64,000 nucleotides of DNA, taken from NCBI RefSeq assembly GCF_002813375.1, contig NZ_PHUJ01000003.1, positions 3,534,001 through 3,598,000 of the forward strand. Reading direction: 5' to 3'. The position numbers and the translations under genes were made by a program. The DNA comes from Pseudonocardia alni (lineage in GTDB: Bacteria; Actinomycetota; Actinomycetes; Mycobacteriales; Pseudonocardiaceae). Under the pieces are notes generated by a model. The model saw nothing but the letters and a program-made list of their open reading frames with translations. It was not told the origin of the DNA and made no database searches. Shown piece by piece: positions 52,195 through 60,308 of this stretch (within the stretch, counting starts at the first letter, position 1; every line of letters starts with the position of its first letter).

Positions 52195-53151
52195 GTGCAG
52201 ATCGGCTTCAAGCTCTTCGCCGAGGCCCACACGCCGCAGGAGATGGTCCGCCAGGCCGTCCGGGCGGAGGAGGCCGGTTTCGACTTCGTCGAGATCTCCG
52301 ACCACTACCACCCGTGGCTGGAGAGTCACGGGCACTCCGGGTTCGCCTGGTCGATCCTCGCCGCGATCGCGATGCGGACCGAGCGGATCGGCCTGGCCAC
52401 CGGGGTGACCTGCCCGACGATCCGCTACCACCCGGCGATCATCGCCCAGGCCGCGGCGACGACCGCACTGCTGTCCGACGGCCGGTTCACCCTCGGCGTC
52501 GGCTCCGGCGAACAGCTGTCCGAGCACATCACCGGACACCCGTGGCCGGTCGTCGGGGTGCGGCACGCCATGCTCCGCGAGGCGCTGGAGATCATCCGGC
52601 TGCTCTGGTCCGGCGGCTACCGCACCTACCGCGGCAACCACCTGTCCATCGAGGACGCGCAGGTGTTCGACCTGCCGGACACACTGCCGGACATCGTCGT
52701 CGCCGCGGGCGGGCCGAAGGCGGCGCGGATCGCCGGTGAACTGGGCGACGGCCTCTTCGCCACCGAGCCCCGCACCGACCTGATCGACGCCTACACCGCG
52801 GCCGGCGGGACCGGCTCCCGCTGGGCCGAGGTCCCGCTGGCCTACGCCGGCACCGTCGACGCCGCGCTGGAGTCCGCGCACCGGCTGTTCCGGTTCGGCC
52901 CGACCGGCTGGAAGATCCAGGCCGAGCTGCCGAACGTGCGCAACTTCGAGGCTGCGACGGCCTTCGTCCGCAGGGAGGACATGGCCGACGCGTTCGGGGC
53001 GGGCCCGGACGTCGAGACCCACGTCGCGACGGTGAAGGGCTTCGCCGACGCGGGCTACGACCGGCTCGCACTGATCAGCGCCGGACCGGACGTCGAGGAG
53101 TTCTTCGCGTTCTTCGAGGGTGAGCTGGCGGGCCGGCTGCGCGCGCTCTGA
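52195..53151 (+). CDS. LLM-class F420-dependent oxidoreductase
   Basis: A 318-residue luciferase-like TIM-barrel enzyme of the F420 subgroup, starting at a GTG with GAGGAGAGG upstream. Family stretches are IGFKLFAEAHTPQEMV at the N-terminus, ISDHYHPWLESHGHSGF near 38-54, GVTCPTIRYHPAIIAQA near 72-88 and FTLGVGSGEQLSEHITG near 98-114. It resembles the TIGR03557 group and F420-dependent glucose-6-phosphate dehydrogenase relatives. It implies the host makes coenzyme F420. Substrate unknown. Confidence 0.93.
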   Translation: MQIGFKLFAEAHTPQEMVRQAVRAEEAGFDFVEISDHYHPWLESHGHSGFAWSILAAIAMRTERIGLATGVTCPTIRYHPAIIAQAAATTALLSDGRFTLGVGSGEQLSEHITGHPWPVVGVRHAMLREALEIIRLLWSGGYRTYRGNHLSIEDAQVFDLPDTLPDIVVAAGGPKAARIAGELGDGLFATEPRTDLIDAYTAAGGTGSRWAEVPLAYAGTVDAALESAHRLFRFGPTGWKIQAELPNVRNFEAATAFVRREDMADAFGAGPDVETHVATVKGFADAGYDRLALISAGPDVEEFFAFFEGELAGRLRAL

Positions 53152-53163
53152 CGCGCAGGCGGC

Positions 53164-54033
53164 TCACCGGCCCAGTGGCCGGCGCAGTCGTGCGAACAGC
53201 CATGCGGCGGCGCCGGCCGCCAGGACCAGGTGCAGCGCGACCTCCGCCCAGTGCAGCGGCCAGCGGTCGGTCGCAGGGTGCACGAGCACGTAGTTCCCGT
53301 CGATGCCCGCGGCCCGCAGGCAGGCGACGTCGTCCTGGGTGCAGCCGGTGCCGGACGCACCGCTGCGCAGGCCACCACCGGTCAGGGTGTAGCCGGAGTC
53401 GAGACGTTGTTCCCCGGCGCCCGAGGAACCCCCCAGCGGGAGCGGGCCGGTCCGCAGCCGGGGCGCGACCATGTGGCCCCGCAGGGCCGTGATCGCGACC
53501 TCGGTCACGACGACGGTCGCGAGCGTCAGCACGGACGCGGCCAGGACCCGGCGCAGCAGCAGCCCCGTCAGTACACCGATCGTGAGCGCGGACAGGGTGC
53601 GGGCGAGCGGGACGAGCCCGGTCGCGGCGACGGTGCGCGCGTCGTGCCAGGGTTCGGTCGCGGCGAGACCCGCGTACACCGCGGCCGCGGTGACCACGGT
53701 CGTGACGGCGACGCCCCCGCCGACGAGCAGGGCCGAGCCCGCCCAGCGACGCCGGGACACGGACTGGGTCAGCAGCAGCACGTGCGTGCCACGCTCCAGG
53801 TCACCGGCCAGCAGGGGAGCCCCGAGGAACGCCCCCACCAGGGCCGGTGCCGCGAGCACCAGGTACCCGGCGACGTCCGACACCGGGTTCTCGATCACCC
53901 CGAACGGGTCGCGGGCGACGGTGTCGAGTGCGTCCACCGCGGCCAGCACGACGAGCGCCAGGCACAGTGCGACCCCCAGCCCGGCGGTGACGAGCAGCGC
54001 GCCGCGGTGGGTGCGCCAGACGACCCACGTCAT
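53164..54033 (-). CDS. ABC transporter permease-like membrane protein
   Basis: A 289-residue protein with six hydrophobic segments (about 13-33, 56-78, 105-126, 143-160, 165-187 and 262-283). A long external loop near 190-260 contains two Cys pairs. It overlaps the ATPase gene by four bases and is last in the GntR-ATPase-permease operon, which has the layout of YtrA-controlled ABC-2 systems that respond to wall-active agents. Direct permease homology is weak by eye; position carries the call. Confidence 0.8.
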   Translation of the reverse strand: MTWVVWRTHRGALLVTAGLGVALCLALVVLAAVDALDTVARDPFGVIENPVSDVAGYLVLAAPALVGAFLGAPLLAGDLERGTHVLLLTQSVSRRRWAGSALLVGGGVAVTTVVTAAAVYAGLAATEPWHDARTVAATGLVPLARTLSALTIGVLTGLLLRRVLAASVLTLATVVVTEVAITALRGHMVAPRLRTGPLPLGGSSGAGEQRLDSGYTLTGGGLRSGASGTGCTQDDVACLRAAGIDGNYVLVHPATDRWPLHWAEVALHLVLAAGAAAWLFARLRRPLGR

Positions 54034-54908
54034 CGGGACCGCTCCCGCCCGGCGGCCGCGCGGAGATGACCCACGACCACCTCCAGCAACCCCGGGGCGT
54101 GCGCCCGCCACCCGGCGGGCGGCTCCGGCCGGCTGCGGCCGCGGACGAGGACGGTCTGCCCGCGACCGTGCACCCGCTGCTCGACGACGGTGTGGTCGTC
54201 CGGCCAGCCGGTGTCCCCGGCCGGACCGTCGAGGATCCGGTGCTCGGCCAGCAGGTCGTCGATGTCGGCGTCGATCAGGACCCGCCCGCGGTCGAGGAAC
54301 AGCAGCCGGTCGCAGCTGTCCTGCAGGTCCTCGACCTCGTGCGAGGCGAGCACCGCGGTCGCCCCGGTGCCCGCGACGTGCGCGGTGACCGCGGCCAGCA
54401 CCCGGCGGCGGGTCAGCGGGTCGAGCCCGGCCAGTGGTTCGTCGAGCAGCAGCAGGTCCGGCCCGGGGCCCAGGACCAGCGCGAGCGCGAGCACCGCCCG
54501 TTGCCCGCTCGAGAGCGCCGCCGTCCGGCGCTCCGCCGGGAGCTGCCCGGTGAGGTCGGCGACCCGGCGGTCGTCCCAGCGGCCGGGGTTGAGCGCCGCC
54601 CCCAGCCGCAGCGTCTCGGCGACGGTGAAGTCGTCGGGCAGCGGCTTCGACGGAGCCAGGTGGCCGACCGCCGGGTGCGGCCCGCCGGTGGGCACCGGTG
54701 CACCGAGCACCTCGGCGGTGCCCTCCGTCGGGAGGTCGAGCCCGGCCAGCAGGCCGAGCAGCGTGGACTTCCCGGCGCCGGGGGCGCCCGTCAGGGCGAC
54801 GACGGAGCCGGGCTCGACGGTGAGCGAGCAGTCGCGCAGCGCCGGGGTCCCGCCGAAGCGGCGGCCGAGCCCGGAGGTGCGCACCGCATCGGTCGTGGCG
54901 GTGGTCAT
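54030..54908 (-). CDS. ABC transporter ATPase (ABC-2 type)
   Basis: A 292-residue ATPase. Walker A reads GAPGAGKST near 40, the signature is LSSGQRAVLALAL near 132, Walker B DLLLLDEPLAGLDP near 152 and the H-loop ASHEVED near 188. A C-terminal extension of about 80 residues follows. The Q-loop region reads LAPSKPLPDDF and lacks an obvious Gln. It overlaps the GntR gene upstream and the permease gene downstream by four bases each. Confidence 0.9.
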   Translation of the reverse strand: MTTATTDAVRTSGLGRRFGGTPALRDCSLTVEPGSVVALTGAPGAGKSTLLGLLAGLDLPTEGTAEVLGAPVPTGGPHPAVGHLAPSKPLPDDFTVAETLRLGAALNPGRWDDRRVADLTGQLPAERRTAALSSGQRAVLALALVLGPGPDLLLLDEPLAGLDPLTRRRVLAAVTAHVAGTGATAVLASHEVEDLQDSCDRLLFLDRGRVLIDADIDDLLAEHRILDGPAGDTGWPDDHTVVEQRVHGRGQTVLVRGRSRPEPPAGWRAHAPGLLEVVVGHLRAAAGRERSR

Positions 54909-55297
54909 GCGTCTCCTCGGTCGTAGTGCCGGTCGAGGGCTGCACGCACCAGCGCGTCGGCCTCCTCCCGGGACAGCCCGGTCGTGACGGCGCGGGCCGC
55001 CCAGTCCTCGAGCTCGGCCCGTAGCGGCGAGTTCGTGGCGGGCCCCGAGGCCGTGGCGTCGGGGCGGACGAAGGTCCCGACACCGCGCTTCGCCTCGACC
55101 AGCCCGTCCCGCTCCAGCTCCCGGTAGGCCTTGAGCACGGTGTTCGGGTTGATCGCGGTGGCCTCGACGACCTCACGGGCCGTCGGCAGCCGGTCCCCGG
55201 CCCGCAGCGTGCCCAGCAGCAGCGCCTCCCGCGTCTGCCGGACGATCTGTGCGTACGCAGCCACCCCGGAGCGCCGGTCGATCCGGTACTCGATCAC
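54905..55297 (-). CDS. GntR-family regulator, YtrA type
   Basis: A 130-residue repressor with a winged helix at about 10-75 (YAQIVRQTREALLLGTL, LPTAREVVEATAINPNTVLK, GLVEAKRGVGTFV) and only a short helical tail, which is the YtrA group. GTG 55297 has GAGGAGG six bases upstream; the frame is open for ten more codons. It leads the ABC operon and probably represses it; no clear operator was picked out in the short leader. Confidence 0.92.
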   Translation of the reverse strand: MIEYRIDRRSGVAAYAQIVRQTREALLLGTLRAGDRLPTAREVVEATAINPNTVLKAYRELERDGLVEAKRGVGTFVRPDATASGPATNSPLRAELEDWAARAVTTGLSREEADALVRAALDRHYDRGDA

Positions 55298-55333
55298 CGG
55301 TGCCTCCTCTCCGGACGGTGGTGCCACATCATG

Positions 55334-55420
55334 CGGGCCGGGTGCCGATCCCCCACCGGCACCCGGCCCGGCGGACGGCCGGCGCTCCCCGGATCCCCTC
55401 CGTCCGGGGAGCGCCGGCCG
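55334..55420. terminator. Two tandem perfect hairpins
   Basis: A 14-bp stem (55334-55347 with 55357-55370) and an 18-bp stem (55376-55393 with 55403-55420) stand back to back. The second is placed to end transcription of the secreted-protein gene, whose stop is at 55425. The first may lie in the leader of the GntR operon. Confidence 0.8.
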
Positions 55421-55424
55421 TGGC

Positions 55425-55784
55425 TCAGGCGATGATCCCGCAGCTCAGTCGCGTCTCCTCGGCGGCGGGCCGGACGTCGCAGTAGGTGCGCAGATCCGGG
55501 TTGAGCAGTGTCCGCTCACCGATGGTCACCCCGTTCTCGCTGACCACGATCCGCTCGTAGCCGCCGCCCTCGGTCGGGATGTCGCTCCGGCCTCCGGCGG
55601 GAAGCGTGAAGGAGTACCCGCTCCCGTGGGGGCCCAGGACCGTCACGTCCACCGGTCCGTGGCCCGACGTGACCGTCAGGGGTGTCGGGTCGATGGTGAC
55701 CGGGTCGGCGACCGCGGTGCCGGTGGCGCCGCCCATCGCGATCGCGGCGGCCAGGAACCCGATGATCGTGCGTCGTGCGTGCAT
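55425..55784 (-). CDS. Small secreted protein of unknown function
   Basis: A 119-residue protein with a clear signal peptide (MHARRTIIGFLAAAIAMGG..., cleavage after AVA near 26). The mature part is predicted beta-rich with two Cys (TYCDV and LSCGI) that could pair. No family is recognised. A 32-bp palindrome lies 31 bases upstream of its start and is a strong candidate for control. Confidence 0.75.
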   Translation of the reverse strand: MHARRTIIGFLAAAIAMGGATGTAVADPVTIDPTPLTVTSGHGPVDVTVLGPHGSGYSFTLPAGGRSDIPTEGGGYERIVVSENGVTIGERTLLNPDLRTYCDVRPAAEETRLSCGIIA

Positions 55785-55814
55785 GTCGTGTCTCCCCCTC
55801 GGTGTCGCCTGATT

Positions 55815-55846
55815 CCTGCTTTCACTAGTTAACTAGTGAAAGCAGG
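55815..55846. promoter_or_regulatory. 32-bp perfect palindrome in a divergent promoter region
   Basis: Bases 55815-55830 (CCTGCTTTCACTAGTT) are followed directly by their exact complement to 55846. The AT-rich core ACTAGTTAACTAGT contrasts with the GC-rich surroundings. It sits between the secreted-protein gene (start 55784, minus) and the quinone-oxidoreductase gene (start 55909, plus), so one bound dimer or tetramer could control both. MarR- or TetR-type sites look like this; the binder is not evident. Confidence 0.85.
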
Positions 55847-55908
55847 GAAGCGCAACCCCTCCGGTCGGAGGGGGCGGCGCGTGTCCGGCGGGCGGCAGGG
55901 TGGCGGCC

Positions 55909-56889
55909 ATGAACAGGGTCGTTCGCTTCACCGAGCTCGGCGGTCCCGAGGTGCTGACGGTCGTCGAGGAGCCGGTGCCGCAGCCGGGGCCGGGGGAGGC
56001 CGTCGTCGCCGTCGAGGCGATCGGGCTGAACCGGGCCGAGTCGATGTTCCGGCGCGGTGAGTACATCGAGCCGACCCGGCTCCCGGCCGGTCTGGGCTAC
56101 GAGGCCGCGGGCACCGTCGCCGCCGTCGGCGCGGGCGTGGACCGCTGGTCGGCGGGGGACCCGGTGAGCATCGTCCCGGCGTTCTCGATGAACGACCACA
56201 CCGTCTACGGCGACCATGCCCTCGTCCCGGCCCGTGCCCTGGTCCCGCGGCCGGTGGACGCGGTGACCGGGGCCGCGACCTGGATGCCGTTCCTCGTCGC
56301 CTACGCCGGGCTGCTCGAACCGCGCGTCCTGCAGCCGGGCGACCACGTGCTGGTCACGGCGGCGTCGTCGAGCGTGGGGCTGGCGGCGATCGCGACCGCG
56401 AACCGGATCGGCGCCGTCCCGATCGCCACCAGCCGCAGCCGCGCCAAGGCGCAGGCGCTGCTCGACGCCGGGGCCGCACACGTCGTCGCCACCGGGGAGG
56501 AGGACCTGGTCGCGCGCTGCCGGGAGATCACCGGCGGGCGGGGCCTGGACGTCGTGTTCGACGCCGTCGCCGGACCCGCCGTCGAGACGATGGCCGACGC
56601 GGTCCGCCCGGACGGCACGATCGTCATCCACGGCAGGCTCTCCGGTGAACCGACGATCTTCCCGACGGCGACGCTGCCCGACCTCGTCGTCCGCTCGTTC
56701 ACCCTGTTCGCGATGACCCGCGATGCCGAACGCCTGCGCCGGGCGGCCGCGTTCGTCGCCGCGGGGATGCGCGGTGGGGACTTCGCCCCACAGGTGGACC
56801 GGGTGTTCGACGGGCTCGACCAGGTCGTCGCCGCGCACGAGCACCTGGAGTCCAACGCCCAGGTCGGGAAGATCGTCCTGCGGCCCTGA
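55909..56889 (+). CDS. Zinc-independent MDR oxidoreductase (quinone reductase-like)
   Basis: A 326-residue MDR enzyme with GLNRAESMFRRGEYIEPTRL and GLGYEAAGTVAAVGAGV near the N-terminus, then the nucleotide motif VLVTAASSSVGLAAIA near 145 and the QVGKIVL C-terminus. It lacks the structural-zinc Cys loop. ATG 55909 is preferred over GTG 55900. It lies opposite the secreted-protein gene across the 32-bp palindrome, which suggests inducible expression. It is distinct from the enzyme at 51192. Confidence 0.9.
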   Translation: MNRVVRFTELGGPEVLTVVEEPVPQPGPGEAVVAVEAIGLNRAESMFRRGEYIEPTRLPAGLGYEAAGTVAAVGAGVDRWSAGDPVSIVPAFSMNDHTVYGDHALVPARALVPRPVDAVTGAATWMPFLVAYAGLLEPRVLQPGDHVLVTAASSSVGLAAIATANRIGAVPIATSRSRAKAQALLDAGAAHVVATGEEDLVARCREITGGRGLDVVFDAVAGPAVETMADAVRPDGTIVIHGRLSGEPTIFPTATLPDLVVRSFTLFAMTRDAERLRRAAAFVAAGMRGGDFAPQVDRVFDGLDQVVAAHEHLESNAQVGKIVLRP

Positions 56890-56898
56890 CCGGGCGGC

Positions 56899-58311
56899 TC
56901 AGCCGTCCAGCTTCGACGGGTCCAGGGTCGCCTTCTTGACCCCGAGCCTGCGGTTGAGCAGCAGCGTGATCCCGTAGAGGACCAGGCCGAGCAGGAGCAG
57001 CAGCCCGGCCAGCTCGTACTGGATCGCGTCCCGCCCGGAGAACGGCAGGACCAGGTACAGGCTGGCGACGGCGCCGACGACCGGCAGGCCGGGCGGGGCC
57101 CGGAAGTGGTCCTCGGGGATCCGGTCGCGGCGAAGCACCAGCACCGCGATGTTGACGATCGTGAACACGGCGAGCAGCAGCAGCGAGGTCGTGCCGCCGA
57201 GCGCGGAGACGACGTCGGAGTCCGAGTCCAGCGACACGTAGCTGATCAGCGCGAACGAGATCAGCGTGGTGAAGATGATCGACACCCACGGCGTGCGGCG
57301 GAACGGGTGCACCCGTGCCAGCGGCTTGGGCAGCACGGCCTGGTTGGCCATCCCGTAGAGCAGCCGCGAGGCCATCAACATGTTGATCAGCGCCGAGTTG
57401 GCGACGGCGAACATCGAGATGAACGGCAGGACCAGGTCGGCCGGGATGCCGGGCGCCCCGGCGCGGACGACCTCGACCAGCGGCGTCTCGCTCGCCGCCA
57501 GCGGGCCGACCGGGACCAGCGCCACCGCGCAGATGGCGACGAGCACGTAGATGACCCCGGTGATGGTCAGCCCGGTGATCATGATCCTGGGGAAGATCCG
57601 GCGCGGCTCGTGGCACTCCTCGGCCATGTTCACCGAGTCCTCGAAGCCGACCATCGCGAAGAACGCCAGCGAGGTCGCCGAGGTGACCGCCAGGAACACC
57701 CCCTTGTCCTCGGGGGTGTCGAAGGCGACGACCCGCGACCAGTCGGCGTCGCCGCCGGCGATCGCGTAGAGCCCGATCAGGATCACCAGGAGCAGGCCGG
57801 AGAGCTCGACGATCGTGAGCACCACGTTGACCTTCACGCTCTCGCCGACGCCGCGGAAGTTCACTGCCGCGACCAGCAGCATGAATCCCAGCGCGATCAG
57901 CACGATGCCGCCGTTGCCCAGGTCCAGCCCGAAGCCCTCGTTCAGGTTCGCCGCGAACGCCCGCGACGCCGTCGACGCCGAGGTGATCCCCGAGCTCATC
58001 ACCACGAAGGTGACCATGAACGTCAGGAAGTGGATGCCGAACGCCTTGTGCGTGTAGAGCGCCGCGCCCGCCGCCTGCGGGTACTTCGTGACCAGCTCCA
58101 GATAGGAGAACGCGGTGATCATGGCGACGGCGAAGGCGACCAGGAACGGCACCCACGCCGCCCCGCCGACCTCCTCGGCGACCTGGCCGACCAGGGCGTA
58201 GATGCCCGTACCCAGGATGTCGCCGACGATGAACAGCAGCAGGAGCCTGGGCCCCATGACCCGCTTCAGCGCGGGCCCGTCCTCCGCCGTCGACGTGGTG
58301 GCGTCCGCCAT
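56899..58311 (-). CDS. APC-family amino acid permease
   Basis: Twelve-helix amino acid or amine transporter of 470 residues. It starts at the ATG at 58311 with GGAGGGG upstream; the frame is open to 58410 without membrane protein features. Family stretches are GDILGTGIYALVGQVAEEVG near 30-50, FSYLELVTKYPQAAGAALY near 75-93 and FFAMVGFEDSVNMAEE near 212-227. The substrate is not evident. It ends ten bases from the MDR gene stop on the other strand. Confidence 0.93.
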   Translation of the reverse strand: MADATTSTAEDGPALKRVMGPRLLLLFIVGDILGTGIYALVGQVAEEVGGAAWVPFLVAFAVAMITAFSYLELVTKYPQAAGAALYTHKAFGIHFLTFMVTFVVMSSGITSASTASRAFAANLNEGFGLDLGNGGIVLIALGFMLLVAAVNFRGVGESVKVNVVLTIVELSGLLLVILIGLYAIAGGDADWSRVVAFDTPEDKGVFLAVTSATSLAFFAMVGFEDSVNMAEECHEPRRIFPRIMITGLTITGVIYVLVAICAVALVPVGPLAASETPLVEVVRAGAPGIPADLVLPFISMFAVANSALINMLMASRLLYGMANQAVLPKPLARVHPFRRTPWVSIIFTTLISFALISYVSLDSDSDVVSALGGTTSLLLLAVFTIVNIAVLVLRRDRIPEDHFRAPPGLPVVGAVASLYLVLPFSGRDAIQYELAGLLLLLGLVLYGITLLLNRRLGVKKATLDPSKLDG

Positions 58312-58490
58312 CGTGGTGCGCTCCCCTCCGCGGCGGCCCGTGCCGCCCGCGACCGGCTCAGCCTGGTGGGGGGTTCGTGCCGTGTCGAGTCGAAAGGGTG
58401 GAGTGTTCATCTGGAGGGCGCGTGTGTGGCCCCGCTCACGTGGCGTTCACTGTCCGGCGTGCGCTCGTCGCAGGAGCCGGAGGTCGCCGT

Positions 58491-58733
58491 GTGTACCGCT
58501 ACCGAGTGATCGCCTGTCTCGTCCCGCCGGAGGCCCTGCTCCAGGCCGGCATGTGGCCGGACGTGCCGATGTTCATGGTCGCCCGCGGCGACGTGGTGCG
58601 GATGCGGATCGCCGACGGCAGCGGCGCGGTGCACCCCGACGCACCTGTCGGAGGGCCTGATGGCGCACCTCGTGTACGAGGGGGTGCCCACGCCGTACCG
58701 GGTCGGCGGCCGTCGGGCAGCGACCCGGAGTGA
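58491..58733 (+). CDS. Small hypothetical protein, possibly frameshifted
   Basis: An 80-residue frame from a GTG with GGAGG six bases before it. The first part (RYRVIACLVPPEALLQAGMW, VPMFMVARGDVVRMRIADGS) looks like real protein. After about residue 52 the sequence becomes Gly/Arg/Pro-rich, while another frame reads HLSEGLMAHLVYEGVPTPYR, more protein-like, as if one extra base sits near 58645. No family recognised. It could be a decayed gene or an active one with a sequencing error. Confidence 0.4.
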   Translation: MYRYRVIACLVPPEALLQAGMWPDVPMFMVARGDVVRMRIADGSGAVHPDAPVGGPDGAPRVRGGAHAVPGRRPSGSDPE

Positions 58734-58739
58734 GCAGGC

Positions 58740-59327
58740 TCAGCCGCGGTGCCGGGACCGGCGCGGGGTGTCCGGGTAGGGCTCGGGGTAGCCGTCGTCG
58801 ACCGGGCCGGGCTGCGGCGGCTGCGACGCGTGCGACGGGGGCACCGGACGGCCCTGCGGCGGGCCGGACGGCATCGGCGGCGCCGGCACCGTCGGCTGTC
58901 CGACGGCGCGGGGTGCGGGGGCGAGGGCTCGCTCGCGGTCCCGCTCGGCCTGGTCGCGGAGCAGGTCGCGGATCTCCTTCAGCAGGTCGAGGTCGGTCTC
59001 CAGGGCCGGGTCCCCGGCGTCGCGCTTGCGGCGCTCCTGGAGCCACTTCATCGGGAAGACGACCAGGAAGTAGATGACCGCGGCGGTGATCAGGAACGTG
59101 ATGACGGCGTTGAGGAAGCTCGCGTAGTCGAGCTGCACCTCGTCGGTCAGCGGGATCGTGCCCGGGGGCACGGCGTTCTCCCCGCCGGAGAACAGCCGGA
59201 GCAGCGGCTCCAGGAACGCCTTCGTGAAGGCGGTGACCACGGCCGTGAACGCCGCACCGATGACGACGGCGACCGCCAGGTCGATCACGTTGCCACGCAG
59301 CAGGAATTCCTTGAAGCCCTTCAGCAC
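58740..59327 (-). CDS. mscL: Large-conductance mechanosensitive channel MscL
   Basis: Tension-gated channel that releases solutes on osmotic downshock; 195 residues from GTG 59327 with GAGGAG upstream. The N-terminal amphipathic segment and TM1 are GFKEFLLRGNVIDLAVAVVI (about 3-22), the periplasmic loop contains PPGTIPLTDEVQLDYASFL, and TM2 is near 77-97 ending in FPMKWLQERR. The C-terminal helix bundle is followed by an unusual Pro/Gln-rich tail of about 60 residues, making it longer than the usual 130-150 residues. Confidence 0.95.
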   Translation of the reverse strand: MLKGFKEFLLRGNVIDLAVAVVIGAAFTAVVTAFTKAFLEPLLRLFSGGENAVPPGTIPLTDEVQLDYASFLNAVITFLITAAVIYFLVVFPMKWLQERRKRDAGDPALETDLDLLKEIRDLLRDQAERDRERALAPAPRAVGQPTVPAPPMPSGPPQGRPVPPSHASQPPQPGPVDDGYPEPYPDTPRRSRHRG

Positions 59328-59488
59328 GCCGGAGCACTCCTCGAGATCGGGTCGGGGGCGGGGGTGGGTCCGGCGAAGGAGGCTAACCGGACCGTGACCT
59401 CCGCGCCGGGCCTGCGCCCGCACGGTGCGGCCCGGCGCGGCGGACGGGACGCGCCGGTCGACGGGCGGCCCGGGCGCGGGGTCGCGGG

Positions 59489-60259
59489 TCAGGCGGTGGG
59501 CCCGGTCCCGGCGTCCGGGCCGCGCTCCCCGGCGGGGCCCTGCGGGGTGACCGGGCGGGCCGCGATGAGCCGGTCCAGGAAGTCCCCGGCCTCGCGGGCG
59601 GCACGGTCCACGTCGCCGTCGGCGATGGCCTCGACGATCCCGGTGTGGGAGATGTCGTCCTCGGTGCCCGCGGTGCCGGGCATCGTGGTCTTCACACTGT
59701 CCGCGACCGCCTCCACCACACCCCGGTAGAGCTCGACGAGCAGGCCGTTGCCCGCACACCGGACGACGGCCACGTGGAAGTCGGTGTCCGCACGGGCCGC
59801 GCGCTCCAGGTCCGCGGCGTCCGGCTGCTCCCCGCGACGGCCGTACGCCGCGACGGCCGCGACGGCCCGGTCACGCCCGGCCAGCGCCGCCCGCAGGACG
59901 GTCAGGTCGGCGTCGGTCCGGCGGGCGGCCGCCATCCGGGCCGCCTCGACCTCCAGGGTGCGTCGGACCTCCAGCACCTCGCGCAGCTCCGGGCCGCACA
60001 GCGTGCGCAGCGCCCCGGACAGCTCGGTGGTGGCCCGCACGTAGGTGCCGTCGCCCTGACGCACCTCGAGCAGGCCGCCGTGGGCGAGGGCGCGGACGGC
60101 CTCGCGGACGGTGTTGCGGCCGACCTCCAACGACGAGGCCAGCTCCGACTCCGGCGGTATCCGGGCACCGACCGGCCACTCCCCGCCGGTGATGGCGGAA
60201 CGGAGCTGGTCGATGACCTGGTCGACCAGGCCACCGCGGCGCGCTGTGACGAGAGGCAC
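59489..60259 (-). CDS. GntR-family regulator, FadR/FCD type
   Basis: A 256-residue regulator. The winged helix has LVDQVIDQLRSAITGGEWPV and ELASSLEVGRNTVREAVRAL, then an all-helical FCD ligand domain with DTDFHVAVVRCAGN near 160 and a late His (DDISHTGIVEAI) for metal or carboxylate binding. GTG 60259 has GGAAGGA upstream; ATG 60283 is a second option. It is divergent from the MFS transporter gene with about 50 bases between, and likely controls it. Confidence 0.9.
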   Translation of the reverse strand: MPLVTARRGGLVDQVIDQLRSAITGGEWPVGARIPPESELASSLEVGRNTVREAVRALAHGGLLEVRQGDGTYVRATTELSGALRTLCGPELREVLEVRRTLEVEAARMAAARRTDADLTVLRAALAGRDRAVAAVAAYGRRGEQPDAADLERAARADTDFHVAVVRCAGNGLLVELYRGVVEAVADSVKTTMPGTAGTEDDISHTGIVEAIADGDVDRAAREAGDFLDRLIAARPVTPQGPAGERGPDAGTGPTA

Positions 60260-60308
60260 CGGATCATCCTTCCATCCGAACATCCTACGTCTGTAACAAT
60301 ACTGTTTC

